Notes under the pieces: generated by a model
The model's database searches: none
What the model was told of the DNA's origin: nothing
The model's input: only the letters and a program-made list of their open reading frames with translations
Program-made: the position numbers and the translations under genes
Source of the DNA: Planctomycetaceae bacterium
Lineage (GTDB): Bacteria > Planctomycetota > Planctomycetia > Planctomycetales > Planctomycetaceae
Assembly (NCBI GenBank): GCA_021732415.1
Contig: JAKFVC010000003.1
Location: 1-64,000, forward strand
Direction of reading: 5' to 3'
Length of the DNA: 64,000 nucleotides
In this document: positions 37,776-46,278 of the stretch, piece by piece
Numbering within the stretch: position 1 is the stretch's first letter
Layout: each line of letters opens with the position of its first letter

Positions 37776-37865
37776 AGTTGCAATGACGATAGCTAACCGA
37801 ACCTCCGACGTGGCCCCGTGGAGCCTTCATTGTTTCTTCTGAAGTCGTTTTCGACGAAGGAAAAA

Positions 37866-37906
37866 AGGGGACAATCTACTTGACGTCGAAAAGTAGATTG
37901 TCCCCT
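37866..37906. terminator. Hairpin, AGGGGACAATCTACTT type
   Basis: A perfect 16-bp inverted repeat 23 bp downstream of the small membrane protein gene. It is related in sequence to the hairpin at 15166-15207 (GGGGACA.TCTACTT). It may terminate the 61-aa gene. Confidence 0.6.
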
Positions 37907-37928
37907 GTGTTGAGTCGGCCACGAGCGT

Positions 37929-38114
37929 TTAGTCGTCGCTGTCCGAGTATTGCTTGTAGATGGCGATTCCGCCGAAGATGACGACGGCGCCAATCGTGAT
38001 CGACCAGGCTACCGGGTCACCGTTGCCCAAGCCTTCGATCAAGCTCGCAATACCGCGGCCTCGCGCTGCAAAGATGGGACTGGTCTCCGCACTGGCCAAT
38101 AGTTGACTCCACAT
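37929..38114 (-). CDS. Small single-pass membrane protein
   Basis: A 61-aa protein from the ATG at 38114 (MWSQLLASAETSP), with GAGGCGG about 5 bp upstream; an ATG at 38138 would add eight residues. A soluble N-terminal part (IFAARGRGIASLIEGLGNGDP) is followed by one membrane segment (WSITIGAVVIFGGIAIY) and a short acidic tail (SDSDD). No family is recognised. The good ribosome site and the following hairpin support a real gene. Confidence 0.55.
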   Translation of the reverse strand: MWSQLLASAETSPIFAARGRGIASLIEGLGNGDPVAWSITIGAVVIFGGIAIYKQYSDSDD

Positions 38115-38655
38115 GATCCGCCTCGCTGTTAAGATCATTGACGTAATGGTGTATAGATTTCACCGCAGATGTGAACAGGAGATAAAATCTAAACGACGAG
38201 GTGTACACTGTCAATTGCCGGGTGGCACAAATTGAAAATCTTGTTGTCCCTTTCGCACACCGCAGGTCGGGGTCGGGCGTTCCAATTTCAAAATTGGCCG
38301 CACTCCGATGCACACTTCCACCTGCGACCGACCTGCCAATTTTGAAATTTGAAGGCTCGACCCCAAATTGACGGACTTCAGAGCGCATTCCACGTAACAA
38401 AATCGGCACTAAGACATCGGAATCGGTTGAACGCGTCAGGCACTGCCTGACCTACCAGGCTGACTCTTCCGGAAGAATTCGGGGGCTGACGCCGCCCGGC
38501 TCGCCTGCGCAGGTTCTTTCGCACATTCGACATCGCTCAGATGACGTCACGAGGGACTGCCATTTTGGTGAGCGTGATGCCTCGTTGTATGATCGAAGGG
38601 TGATCTGTGGTGCATAGTCTTCCCACCACCCTCTAGGCAATTGAGTGAAACAATT

Positions 38656-38813
38656 GATGGGAGGGCGAGGGACCCAGAGGGTACCCCGCCGAGTCTAACA
38701 CGAGCTCTAGCTCGGCGTCCGCCGGAGGCATCGAACGGAGGCCTCCGGCGGACGCCGACCTGCGGTCGCCTTAGGCTCGGCGGGGTACCCTCTGGGTCCC
38801 TCGCCCTCCCATC
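38656..38813. repeat. 158-bp nested palindrome
   Basis: The outer arms (GATGGGAGGGCGAGGGACCC... and its reverse complement) pair perfectly over about 40 bp and flank an inner pair CGGCGTCCGCCGGAGG/CCTCCGGCGGACGCCG. The whole could extrude as a cruciform or, transcribed, form a very stable hairpin. It has no coding content and looks like a small mobile element. Confidence 0.75.
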
Positions 38814-39425
38814 TCGTCGTTCCGATGAGACCGCAACTCCGCGAGACGCCCCACCGGGCTGCGCGCCGAGTTCGAGGGCGCACATGGTGCGCCTGCGGCG
38901 AGAGAGTTGCGCGGAGTGAGTCGAGAGTAGACTCAAGACAGATTGAAGAAATCAAAGAGTTCAAAGAAGTCGAAGAGATCAAAGAATTCGAACCGGGCAA
39001 AGAGTTCAAAGATCGCGCGAGATTGTTGCGTGGGAGAAATCGAGACCGCGAGATGATATCCCATCGCAGAGGTCGACCAACCAGGGGCAAACGGCAAGAA
39101 GAAGGATTTGGAACACTAATCTTCGCTAATCAACGCTAATCAATTCAACCTGAGTCGAGGCCTGCGGGCGTGATTGGGGCTCTGCTTCGTGTCTTCGTGT
39201 TAATCAGTGAAGATTAGCGGAGATCAGTGTTCCAAATCCCTGAAGATTTCAAAGATGGCGCCGAAGTATGCGTGTCTGCTGGAATCGGTCGGATTGTCGG
39301 AGGTTGTGCCTATGTGATTGGTGGGAAAAGGGTTCGGTGTTGAGGGGTAGACGGCTCAGGTGTCTGCGTGTTCAAAGAGTTCAAATAGTTCAAAGAAGTC
39401 GCGCCGTAAGACCCCATATCCGAGT

Positions 39426-39483
39426 CCCGTGGCCGACGCTGCCAGCGTCTGTGGTCGCCGACGCTAGCAGCGTCGGGCACGGG
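39426..39483. repeat. 58-bp REP-like palindrome, copy 1
   Basis: CCCGTGGCCGACGCTG... to ...CAGCGTCGGGCACGGG, with an internal GACGCT/AGCGTC symmetry. A nearly identical copy lies at 39710-39767. Confidence 0.7.
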
Positions 39484-39558
39484 AGCACTTGGGCATTCGA
39501 AGCGGTCAAAGAAGTCGAAGAGTTCAAAGAAGTCGCGCGAGAAATACGTCGACTACGT

Positions 39559-39630
39559 GAGCCGGGTGCCGTAAGGCCCCGGACCGATTTCGACGCCGAT
39601 ACCGGTCCGGGGCCTTTCGGCACCCGGCTC
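39559..39630. repeat. 72-bp hairpin element
   Basis: GAGCCGGGTGCCG, one mismatch, AAGGCCCCGGACCG pairs with CGGTCCGGGGCCTTTCGGCACCCGGCTC around a 16-base loop. A REP-type palindrome. Confidence 0.7.
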
Positions 39631-39709
39631 GCCTGATCTCTGGCGGGTGAAGAATTCAAAGAAGTCGAAGGGATCAAAGAAGTCGCGGCGGAACAATCCG
39701 TATCCGACT

Positions 39710-39767
39710 CCCGTGGCAGACGCTGCCAGCGTCTGTGGCCGCCGACGCTAGCAGCGTCGGCCACGGG
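39710..39767. repeat. 58-bp REP-like palindrome, copy 2
   Basis: The second copy of the element at 39426-39483, differing at a few positions (GGCAGACGCTG for GGCCGACGCTG, GTGGCCGCC for GTGGTCGCC). It has the same orientation and the same TCAAAGAAGTC-rich flanks. Confidence 0.7.
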
Positions 39768-40027
39768 GGTACTGGGGCATTCGAAGCGGTCAAAGAAGTC
39801 GAAGAATTCAAAGAAGTCAAAGGGAGCAAAGAATTCGAACCGGGCAAAGGCTCGAAGATTTCAAAGATGGCGCGAGGCATCCGGGCGAGGCTTGGCCTCG
39901 TAGCAAGTGCCGCTTCAACTGGCCAGGACAGCCGGGTGAAAGGCAGAAATCCTGCCAATCACGCGGGACTGGGTGAGTCCAGGCGAGACCGGGCAGGATT
40001 TTGGGTTTGATGGTGACGTTTGCCTAG

Positions 40028-40049
40028 TGGGCGGCACAGGACTCGAACC
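40028..40049 (-). other. tRNA 3'-end fragment (candidate att core)
   Basis: The minus strand reads GGTTCGAGTCCTGTGCCGCCCA: the T-loop and the 3' acceptor strand with discriminator A. Pairing of the T-stem fails beyond two base pairs, and no D-arm or anticodon arm lies at 40050-40100, so this is not a tRNA gene. Such 3' fragments are left at the far end of elements that integrate into tRNA genes. Confidence 0.65.
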
Positions 40050-40269
40050 AATTGATGCAAGTAGTTGTGATTCGAATGGGTTGCGTCAATTGTCGAATTC
40101 TGGCGCTGCGAAACGCGCTGCACTCTCGGCGAACACTGGCAAACTGGTCGAGATCTGTGGCGGTGACGCTGAACTCGCTGAATTGATCGCCTCCTGGCCT
40201 GGATTGCCAGACGCCTTGAAAATAGCCGTGCTGCAGTTAGTGCGAACTGGGATTTCTGGGCTTCGATAG
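40050..40269 (+). other. Possible displaced integrase C-terminal tail
   Basis: The plus-strand frame passes through the att-like sequence as GGTGLEP and continues about 70 codons to a stop after ISGLR, with a protein-like end DAELAELIASWPGLPDALKIAVLQLV. If the element circularises, this would join the integrase reading frame whose 3' end lies beyond 64000. Planctomycete integrases can end with such Ala/Leu/Trp-rich tails (recollection, not checked). No independent start or family is evident. Confidence 0.4.
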
Positions 40270-40347
40270 TCTGCAAGCCGCCCGGTGGCCGAGTGATCGC
40301 GAGCCGCAGGAGCTTCAAATGGATGCAAGGTAGTGGGGCAGTTTGAA

Positions 40348-41186
40348 CTATTTCCCGAAACCGTCAAGTAAACCGACGATTTCTTCGATGGACCACACGT
40401 GATCGGTGACGCCGGCCTTTATCGCGGGAGTACAACGCAAGGTCTGGTGAATGCGAGCGAAATTGTAGTTCATGAAGTGCAGGGCAATCGCTGCCGTGTG
40501 GTTCTCGACCTTCTTTGAGAATGCGTTCGTCAATCGCGTGAACCGTCGCATTGACATTCTCATCGTCAGATTCTGGCGTCGACATAGCTTGTCGACACGT
40601 GCTTGATGTCTGGGTTGCCGGTAACGTTGTTCTTGGCGCGTCCGGTGCATTCTACGGGGCTGTATCGCACGGCCCCGTCCCTTGGATCTGCACCATAGTT
40701 CTTAATCAGCATCGCGTAATCGACGTTCATTCCGAACGCTCCCTCAATCGCTTCCAGGTAGCTCTTGAGTCCGTCTGTGGTGAGTTGCACGCGGTGACTC
40801 AATCAAGAGGCCAGATCGTCGCAGAACTCACGGGCACTCTCGCCATCGCGAGTGGCCACCAGCGAGCTCGGCACCAATTTGGTATCAGCGTCAATCGCCG
40901 TCCAAGTCCAAACGTCACCGCGACCAAACTGAGAGGCGGTATTCTCGGGCAAATTCTTCTGCTTTCAGCCAACAAAACTCCAGATTTCATCCAACTGCAA
41001 TCGCTTGCAGGTTAGTCCGCGGAGCGCCTTATCTTGGTACTCCGCGCACGCAGCCCCAAGTTCGCACAATAGTTTTGATATTGTGTGTTTTGCAACTCCT
41101 GTCATTCGCACGGTAGAGCGGATGCTGCAGCCCTCGACCAAGGCCCGAACCACTGCACAGCGTTTTTCCGTCGTTAGTTTATTCAT
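40348..41186 (-). pseudogene. Decayed IS1-family-type transposase
   Basis: Reading from ATG 41186, the minus strand gives an HTH-containing N-terminus (EKRCAVVRALVEGCSIRSTVRMTGVAKHTISKLL), LQLDEIWSFVG, an in-frame TGA (40965-40967), KQKNLPENTASQFGRGDVWTWTAIDADTKLV, a second in-frame TGA (40803-40805), LSHRVQLTTDGLKSYLEA, then a one-base loss near 40585 that shifts frame into RQNLTMRMSMRRFTRLTNAFSKK, ending GLLDGFGK. The DEIW and TTDGLKSY segments carry the DDE-type acidic residues. Three inactivating changes show the gene is dead. No clear terminal inverted repeats were identified. Confidence 0.85.
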
Positions 41187-41230
41187 GATTGACCCATTAT
41201 GCTTGAGCGGTCATGCAGTGTCACGTTAAA

Positions 41231-41290
41231 ATGCAAGCAGAGATGCACTTTATGCTTGCATTAGTCTTGTGAATGGCAATAATGCAAGCA
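41231..41290. promoter_or_regulatory. Three 9-bp operator-like sites upstream of the P63C gene
   Basis: ATGCAAGCA occurs at 41231-41239, inverted as TGCTTGCAT at 41253-41261, and again direct at 41282-41290. The group ends 28 bp before the P63C start codon and spans the probable promoter, as expected for a repressor binding region. Confidence 0.5.
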
Positions 41291-41317
41291 ACTAGCACAC
41301 ACAGAAAGGGTGCAAAC

Positions 41318-42364
41318 ATGACTGACGAACGGACGGACGGTGACGCTACTGGCAAGGCGAAAGGCGGAGTGGCCCGAGCAAAGAGCCTGACTGACGACAG
41401 GCGGAAAGAAATCGCAAAGATGGGGGCGGCGGCCAGGCATCGCGCCGTCGCAGAGGCGATCTGTGGTTCGCAAGAACGGCCGCTGCGCATCGGCGACGCA
41501 GAAATACCATGCTATGTGCTGGAAGACGGCCGCCGTGTTCTTTCGCAAACCGGAATGCTTACCGCGTTTGGAATGAGTCGCGGCGGCGCAATGAAAGGCA
41601 GAGGGGATCGGCTGGCCAATTTTGCGTCAGGAAAGAACATAAGCCCTTTTATTTCCAGTGAGTTGCGCAGTGGGATCGACACGCCAATTCAGTTCAGAAC
41701 AAATGGCACTTCAGCGTATGGTTACGAGGCAACGATTCTGCCGGATCTTTGTGACGCAATACTAAAGGCCCGGAGAGAAGGCGCTTTACAGGCACAGCAA
41801 CTACACCTTGCAGCTCAGTCCGAGATCATATTAGCTGGCCTGTCTCGCGTCGGAATCATCGCTCTGGTAGACGAAGCTACTGGCTATCAGGAATTCCGAG
41901 AACGGGATGCCTTGGCCAAGATCTTGGAAGCATTCGTTGCCAAGGAACTCCAAGCCTATGTGCAAACGTTCGATCCGTCGTATTACAAAGAGCTGTTTCG
42001 CTTGCGTGGTCTCAGCTTCCCCAATGGCACAGTTAAGCGACCTCAGTATTTTGGAATACTGACAAACGACATCGTTTACAAGCGATTGGCCCCCGGCGTA
42101 CTTAGCGAACTTAAAAAGGTCACTGAGAAGAACGACTCCGGCCGTTACAAGCACAAGTTCTTCCAAAAACTGACTTCGAATATTGGCTATCCGAAGCTGA
42201 AGGAACACCTTGGCGCAGTGGTGGCAATTATGCAGTTGAGCGACAATTGGGATCAGTTCATGTCCCATCTGGATCGCTTGCGTCCACGACTAGACCGACC
42301 AATGCAGAGATCACTGCCATTTCCTGATTACGACCAGCATACGGACGATGGAAAAGGACTCTAG
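41318..42364 (+). CDS. P63C domain-containing protein
   Basis: A 348-aa protein from ATG 41318, preceded by AGAAAGG. Residues 8-38 form a basic segment (GKAKGGVARAKSLTDDRRKEIAKMGAAARH). The rest matches the P63C family: CYVLEDGRRVLSQTGMLTAFGMSRGG, then VGIIALVDEATGYQ and an RPQYFG...VYKRLAPGVLSELKK segment near the C-terminus. P63C proteins occur in phages and islands, and their biochemical role is not established. The gene converges on the small basic-protein gene, whose end it overlaps by 4 bp. Confidence 0.85.
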   Translation: MTDERTDGDATGKAKGGVARAKSLTDDRRKEIAKMGAAARHRAVAEAICGSQERPLRIGDAEIPCYVLEDGRRVLSQTGMLTAFGMSRGGAMKGRGDRLANFASGKNISPFISSELRSGIDTPIQFRTNGTSAYGYEATILPDLCDAILKARREGALQAQQLHLAAQSEIILAGLSRVGIIALVDEATGYQEFRERDALAKILEAFVAKELQAYVQTFDPSYYKELFRLRGLSFPNGTVKRPQYFGILTNDIVYKRLAPGVLSELKKVTEKNDSGRYKHKFFQKLTSNIGYPKLKEHLGAVVAIMQLSDNWDQFMSHLDRLRPRLDRPMQRSLPFPDYDQHTDDGKGL

Positions 42365-42618
42365 CCCTTCTTTGCCCATCGCGCCTGCGCGGCCTTCTTG
42401 GCGATCTCCGACCGCTTCTTGGCGGTTAGAGATTCCGCCCTCGCTTTGCCGCCTTTAATCCCGCCCAACCGTCCAAGAGCGACGGCGGCGGGATTCTTTG
42501 CGCCCGTGCTGGGCGGTTCTGGCGGCGTGGGCGTATCGCCCCCAGTGATCTGGTCAACAATGGACTTGGCCAATTGATTGACGTCGGCATTCTTGCGTAT
42601 GCTTGAGCGTTTAGGCAT
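42361..42618 (-). CDS. Small basic protein with KGGKARAESLT motif
   Basis: An 85-aa protein, MPKRSSIRKNADVNQLAKSI..., with a Pro-rich middle and a Lys/Ala-rich C-terminus (GGIKGGKARAESLTAKKRSEIAKKAAQARW). The C-terminal segment is clearly similar to residues 8-38 of the convergent P63C protein, so both probably share a nucleic-acid-binding or interaction motif. Similar short proteins are common on mobile elements. No membrane or signal segment. Confidence 0.65.
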   Translation of the reverse strand: MPKRSSIRKNADVNQLAKSIVDQITGGDTPTPPEPPSTGAKNPAAVALGRLGGIKGGKARAESLTAKKRSEIAKKAAQARWAKKG

Positions 42619-42697
42619 GGTATCCTAAGCATGGCAATTCACGCTAACGTCGTCAAGTGACGATTCGTTTCACTGGCAGGCAAAAGGGAACGTGGCT

Positions 42698-43099
42698 ATG
42701 GATGTTAGTCGACGTGGATCGATACGCAATCGAGGAGTAAATCATCTGATTTCGTATCTGCAATTACGGTCGAACGAACCGAATTGGCGAGATAACAATT
42801 TACGGTGGGATGCAAAGTCAAAGCATATTGCAATAACCGCTAAGGGGGTGCATTCTCGTGACGGGGCTGTCTATCACGATTATACGATTCAATTTTCGCT
42901 CGACGATGTCTCTGCGTTAATTGAGATTGTTGGCCACCTTGCTACCAAGACTGACGCTGTGGCACTTCGCGATCATTTGGTGACGCAGATTCCGGCACTT
43001 GTGAAGCTGCTCGCGTGTGCCACCAGCATAACACCGGCCCCAATGCCGCCACCTGTGCCTAAGAAGTCAACCTCACGATGGCCAAAGTCCGATGCCTGA
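42698..43099 (+). CDS. Hypothetical protein
   Basis: A 133-aa protein. ATG 42698 was preferred over a GTG two codons upstream because AAAAGGGA is then well spaced. The sequence (MDVSRRGSIRNRGVNHLISYLQL, then DNNLRWDAKSKHIAITAKG and YHDYTIQFSLDDVSALIEIVGHLA) alternates strands and helices and ends in a Pro/Lys-rich tail. No family was recognised. It lies between the P63C region and hsdM and is followed by about 300 bp without a firm gene. Confidence 0.5.
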   Translation: MDVSRRGSIRNRGVNHLISYLQLRSNEPNWRDNNLRWDAKSKHIAITAKGVHSRDGAVYHDYTIQFSLDDVSALIEIVGHLATKTDAVALRDHLVTQIPALVKLLACATSITPAPMPPPVPKKSTSRWPKSDA

Positions 43100-43398
43100 A
43101 AATTCAAACTGACCCACTACCGAATGCAACTCGCCCCAGATTTGAATGCTCCTTGTGGTCACTGCATCCTGACAATCCGTCATTACCGTCGCTCGATCAC
43201 ATCTGGTGGGCGGTTTGCGTCTCGCTGACTTGCGGTCTGGTGCCGGGCATGTTCAACTATGTTCAGTCTGTCGCACACCCGCCCACTCGGACTGCCGACA
43301 GTGCTGACCGCTGATATCAAATGTCGGCGTTCAGCCATTTACTATGGCAATAACTCCTGCCTTGATGCACACCGAATTCTGCAACTCCTGAGATCCGC

Positions 43399-45015
43399 AT
43401 GGCTCGCGCGAAATCCACATCCAAGGGCAAAGATGCCACCGCTAATCTAGGTTTTGAGGCGAAACTCTGGCTGGCTGCTGACAAACTCCGCAACAATATG
43501 GATGCGGCGGAGTACAAGCACGTCGTCCTGGGGCTGATCTTCCTCAAGTACATTTCTGACACGTTTGACGAACACCACGCCAAGCTGGTCGCCGGCAAAG
43601 GGGACTACGCTGGGGCGAATCCCGAGGATCAGGACGAGTACAAGGCCGAGAACGTCTTCTGGGTTCCCAAAGAGGCTCGGTGGTCGCACATCCAATCCCG
43701 TGCCAAGCTGCCGAGCATCGGCAAGGATGTCGATGATGCCATGGTCGCCATCGAGCGGGATAACGTTCGTCTGAAAGGCTCGCTCAATAAGAACTACGGC
43801 CGGGCCGATCTCGACAAACACCGCCTGGGCGAACTCATCGACCTGATCGGTTCACTCCAGCTCGCCGAGGCTGGCAGCCGTTCCAAGGACCTCCTGGGCC
43901 GCGTGTTCGAGTATTTTCTCACTCAGTTCGCCAGTGCCGAAGGCAAGAACGGCGGGCAGTTCTACACCCCCAGCTGCGTCGTGCGGTGCCTAGTCGAGAT
44001 GCTCGCCCCCTACAAAGGCCGCATCTATGATCCCTGCTGCGGTTCGGGCGGCATGTTCGTCCAGTCTGAGAAATTTGTGGAAGCCCATGGCGGCAAGCTG
44101 GGGGACATCGCCATTTACGGCCAGGAGAGCAACCCGACCACTCGCCGCCTCGCCGTGATGAACCTGGCCCTGCGTGGGATCGAGGCCGACTTCGGACCAG
44201 AAAATGCCGACACCTTCCGCCGCGACCTCCATCCCGACCTCCGCGCCGACTACGTCCTCGCCAACCCGCCGTTCAACGACTCCGACTGGTTCCGCAAGGA
44301 CGACGACGTGCGCTGGGTCTATGGAGTTCCCCCCAAGGGCAACGCCAACTTCGCCTGGGTGCAGCACTTCATCCACCACCTCGGCCCGCACGGCATGGCC
44401 GGCTTCGTGCTCGCCAACGGCAGCATGTCCTCCAACCAGTCGGGCGAAGGCGACATTCGCCGCGCCCTCATCGAAGCCGACCTTGTCGACTGCATGGTCG
44501 CCATGCCCGGCCAGCTCTTCTACAGCACGCAGATTCCCGTCTGCCTCTGGTTCCTCACCAAGAATAGAGGTGCCGATACCAAGCGACATTTCCGCGACCG
44601 CCGCAAACAAACCCTTTTCATTGACGCCCGCAAACTCGGGACCCTCGTCGACCGAGTCCACCGTGAGTTGACTGACGACGACCTCGAAAAAATCGTTTCC
44701 ACCTATCACGACTGGCGAACGGATCAGGATGCCCGTTTTCAAGCTGGAAGAAAGGACGGAATGATCCTCGAAAAGAGGGAGTATTACGACGTTGCCGGAT
44801 TTTGCAAATCCGCGGCGACCACAGAAATTGCTGGACATGGATACGTCCTCACGCCCGGACGCTACGTCGGGGCCGAAGATGTCGAAGACGACGGCGTGCC
44901 GTTCGAGGAAAAGATGGCACGCCTCGTCGCGGAGCTCACTGGCCAGTTCGCCGAGTCCGCGAAACTGGAGCGAGCGATCAGCGCAGACTTGAGGGGGCTG
45001 GGTTATGGCGGCTAG
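43399..45015 (+). CDS. hsdM: Type I restriction-modification system DNA methyltransferase subunit
   Basis: A 538-aa HsdM. The N-terminal helical domain ([32 protein letters not shown]) is followed by the N6-adenine methyltransferase domain, with the SAM-binding motif DPCCGSGG at residues 211-218 and the catalytic NPPF at 289-292. The length is usual for the family. It methylates adenines in the site chosen by HsdS and forms the M2S core. Its stop overlaps the hsdS start by 11 bp, so the two are translationally coupled. The start is the first ATG with family-like sequence ([24 protein letters not shown]). Confidence 0.95.
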   Translation: MARAKSTSKGKDATANLGFEAKLWLAADKLRNNMDAAEYKHVVLGLIFLKYISDTFDEHHAKLVAGKGDYAGANPEDQDEYKAENVFWVPKEARWSHIQSRAKLPSIGKDVDDAMVAIERDNVRLKGSLNKNYGRADLDKHRLGELIDLIGSLQLAEAGSRSKDLLGRVFEYFLTQFASAEGKNGGQFYTPSCVVRCLVEMLAPYKGRIYDPCCGSGGMFVQSEKFVEAHGGKLGDIAIYGQESNPTTRRLAVMNLALRGIEADFGPENADTFRRDLHPDLRADYVLANPPFNDSDWFRKDDDVRWVYGVPPKGNANFAWVQHFIHHLGPHGMAGFVLANGSMSSNQSGEGDIRRALIEADLVDCMVAMPGQLFYSTQIPVCLWFLTKNRGADTKRHFRDRRKQTLFIDARKLGTLVDRVHRELTDDDLEKIVSTYHDWRTDQDARFQAGRKDGMILEKREYYDVAGFCKSAATTEIAGHGYVLTPGRYVGAEDVEDDGVPFEEKMARLVAELTGQFAESAKLERAISADLRGLGYGG

Positions 45016-46204
45016 TACTTTCGCGGAGGTCTCACTTGGAGACATCGCCGACTTCCGAAACGGGAAAGCTATCTCGCCGGAAAAATACACGCCGATCGGC
45101 AAGCATCCGGTCTTTGGCTCGAATGGACAGATAGCTCGCTCCGACGAAGTGTTGTATCCTCATCCGGCCATTGTAATTGGACGGGTTGGAGCCTATTGCG
45201 GCTGCGTTCACTATGTTCCCAAAGCGTCGTGGATAACTGATAACGCAATCGTCGCCTTGCCAAAGGATGGCAATGACATCCGCTATCTATTCTATCTCCT
45301 CGGTTCACTCGAGCTTCAGAGAACAGCAATTGGCAGTGCTCAACCTTTGATGACGCAGGGAGGGCTTAAAGTGGTGCGGGCTAAAGCGCCACCCCTCGCC
45401 GAGCAAAAAGCGATCGCGGCAATTCTTGGTGCACTGGACGACAAAATCGAATTGAACCGGCGAATAAACGCGACGCTGGAGCTAATGGCGCGGGCGCTGT
45501 TCCAGAGCTGGTTCGTTGATTTTGACCCTGTCCGAGCCAAACTCGACGGCTGCCAGCCCGCCGGACTCGACAAGGCCACCGCTGCCCTTTTTCCATCTCA
45601 TTTTGACCATGAAACCGACGGCGTACTACCCAAAGGCTGGAATCGGAAACGCTGGGGAGACATCGCCACGCTGGAATATGGCAAGAGCCTTCGCGACTAC
45701 AGAGAGAGCGGAGGCAAGTATCGCGTCTTCGGGACGAACGGCCCGATTGGTTCCCACGATGAAGCGCTTTGCAACAGCGCTGGAATCATAATCGGACGTA
45801 AAGGAGCCTATCGCGGAGTCCACTACTCACCCGATCCTTTCTTCGTCATCGACACCGCATTTTTCCTCAAGCCGAGAGCAATGCTTGATCTGAAATGGGC
45901 CTACTACGAACTTCTTCGTTTCGACATTAACAATATGGACTCAGGCTCGGCCATTCCCTCAACTAGTCGCGATGATTTCTATGGCATCCCCGTAATTGTT
46001 CCTCCCCAAGATATTCAGGGTGCGTTTGGAGAAATCGTCGGTGTGTGGTTTGCAAAGGCCTTTTCGAACGATCAAGAATCCCGCGTGCTCGGCGCTCTGC
46101 GCGACACGCTTCTTCCAAAGTTGTTGAATGGCGAGTGCAGTGTGGCAGATGCGTCGAACATTTCAAGAACTCTGCGTGATCGCGAACGCCCAATAGTCCA
46201 ATAA
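45005..46204 (+). CDS. hsdS: Type I restriction-modification system specificity subunit
   Basis: A 399-aa HsdS with two target-recognition domains: the first begins [17 protein letters not shown] and the second [16 protein letters not shown]. Each is followed by a helical conserved region ([27 protein letters not shown] in the first half). The two domains set the two halves of the bipartite DNA target, and the helices set the spacer length. Both domains share a SNGxI...IGRxGAY pattern, indicating an ancient duplication. The target sequence cannot be predicted here. It overlaps hsdM. Confidence 0.93.
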   Translation: MAASTFAEVSLGDIADFRNGKAISPEKYTPIGKHPVFGSNGQIARSDEVLYPHPAIVIGRVGAYCGCVHYVPKASWITDNAIVALPKDGNDIRYLFYLLGSLELQRTAIGSAQPLMTQGGLKVVRAKAPPLAEQKAIAAILGALDDKIELNRRINATLELMARALFQSWFVDFDPVRAKLDGCQPAGLDKATAALFPSHFDHETDGVLPKGWNRKRWGDIATLEYGKSLRDYRESGGKYRVFGTNGPIGSHDEALCNSAGIIIGRKGAYRGVHYSPDPFFVIDTAFFLKPRAMLDLKWAYYELLRFDINNMDSGSAIPSTSRDDFYGIPVIVPPQDIQGAFGEIVGVWFAKAFSNDQESRVLGALRDTLLPKLLNGECSVADASNISRTLRDRERPIVQ

Positions 46205-46278
46205 GCGTTGTGCGACTCGCCATAGGATCAATCGCTTTTCTACGGAATTCGATTACTTAAACAGGCATTGAAATCACC

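Larger units (their letters stand above)
38115..40027. repeat. Gene-poor island of palindromic and simple repeats
   Basis: About 1.9 kb with no supported gene. It contains several hairpin elements (38263-38373, 38656-38813, 39426-39483, 39559-39630, 39710-39767) and many copies of a degenerate TTCAAAGAAGTCGAAGA motif between 38940 and 39850. Both-strand open frames are artefacts of the symmetry. It ends at the proposed left boundary of the integrated element. Confidence 0.7.

Noticed and set aside
38547..38936. Overlapping open frames on both strands
   Set aside because: They arise from the symmetry of the 158-bp palindrome.
40028..40100. Complete tRNA gene
   Set aside because: Only the T-loop and 3' acceptor strand are present; no anticodon or D-arm can be folded.
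40803..40967. TGA recoding (selenocysteine or readthrough) in the transposase
   Set aside because: A frameshift nearby and the absence of any supporting structure make simple decay more likely.
43078..43314. 78-codon frame before hsdM
   Set aside because: Overlaps the 133-aa gene and shows no recognisable domain or good ribosome site.
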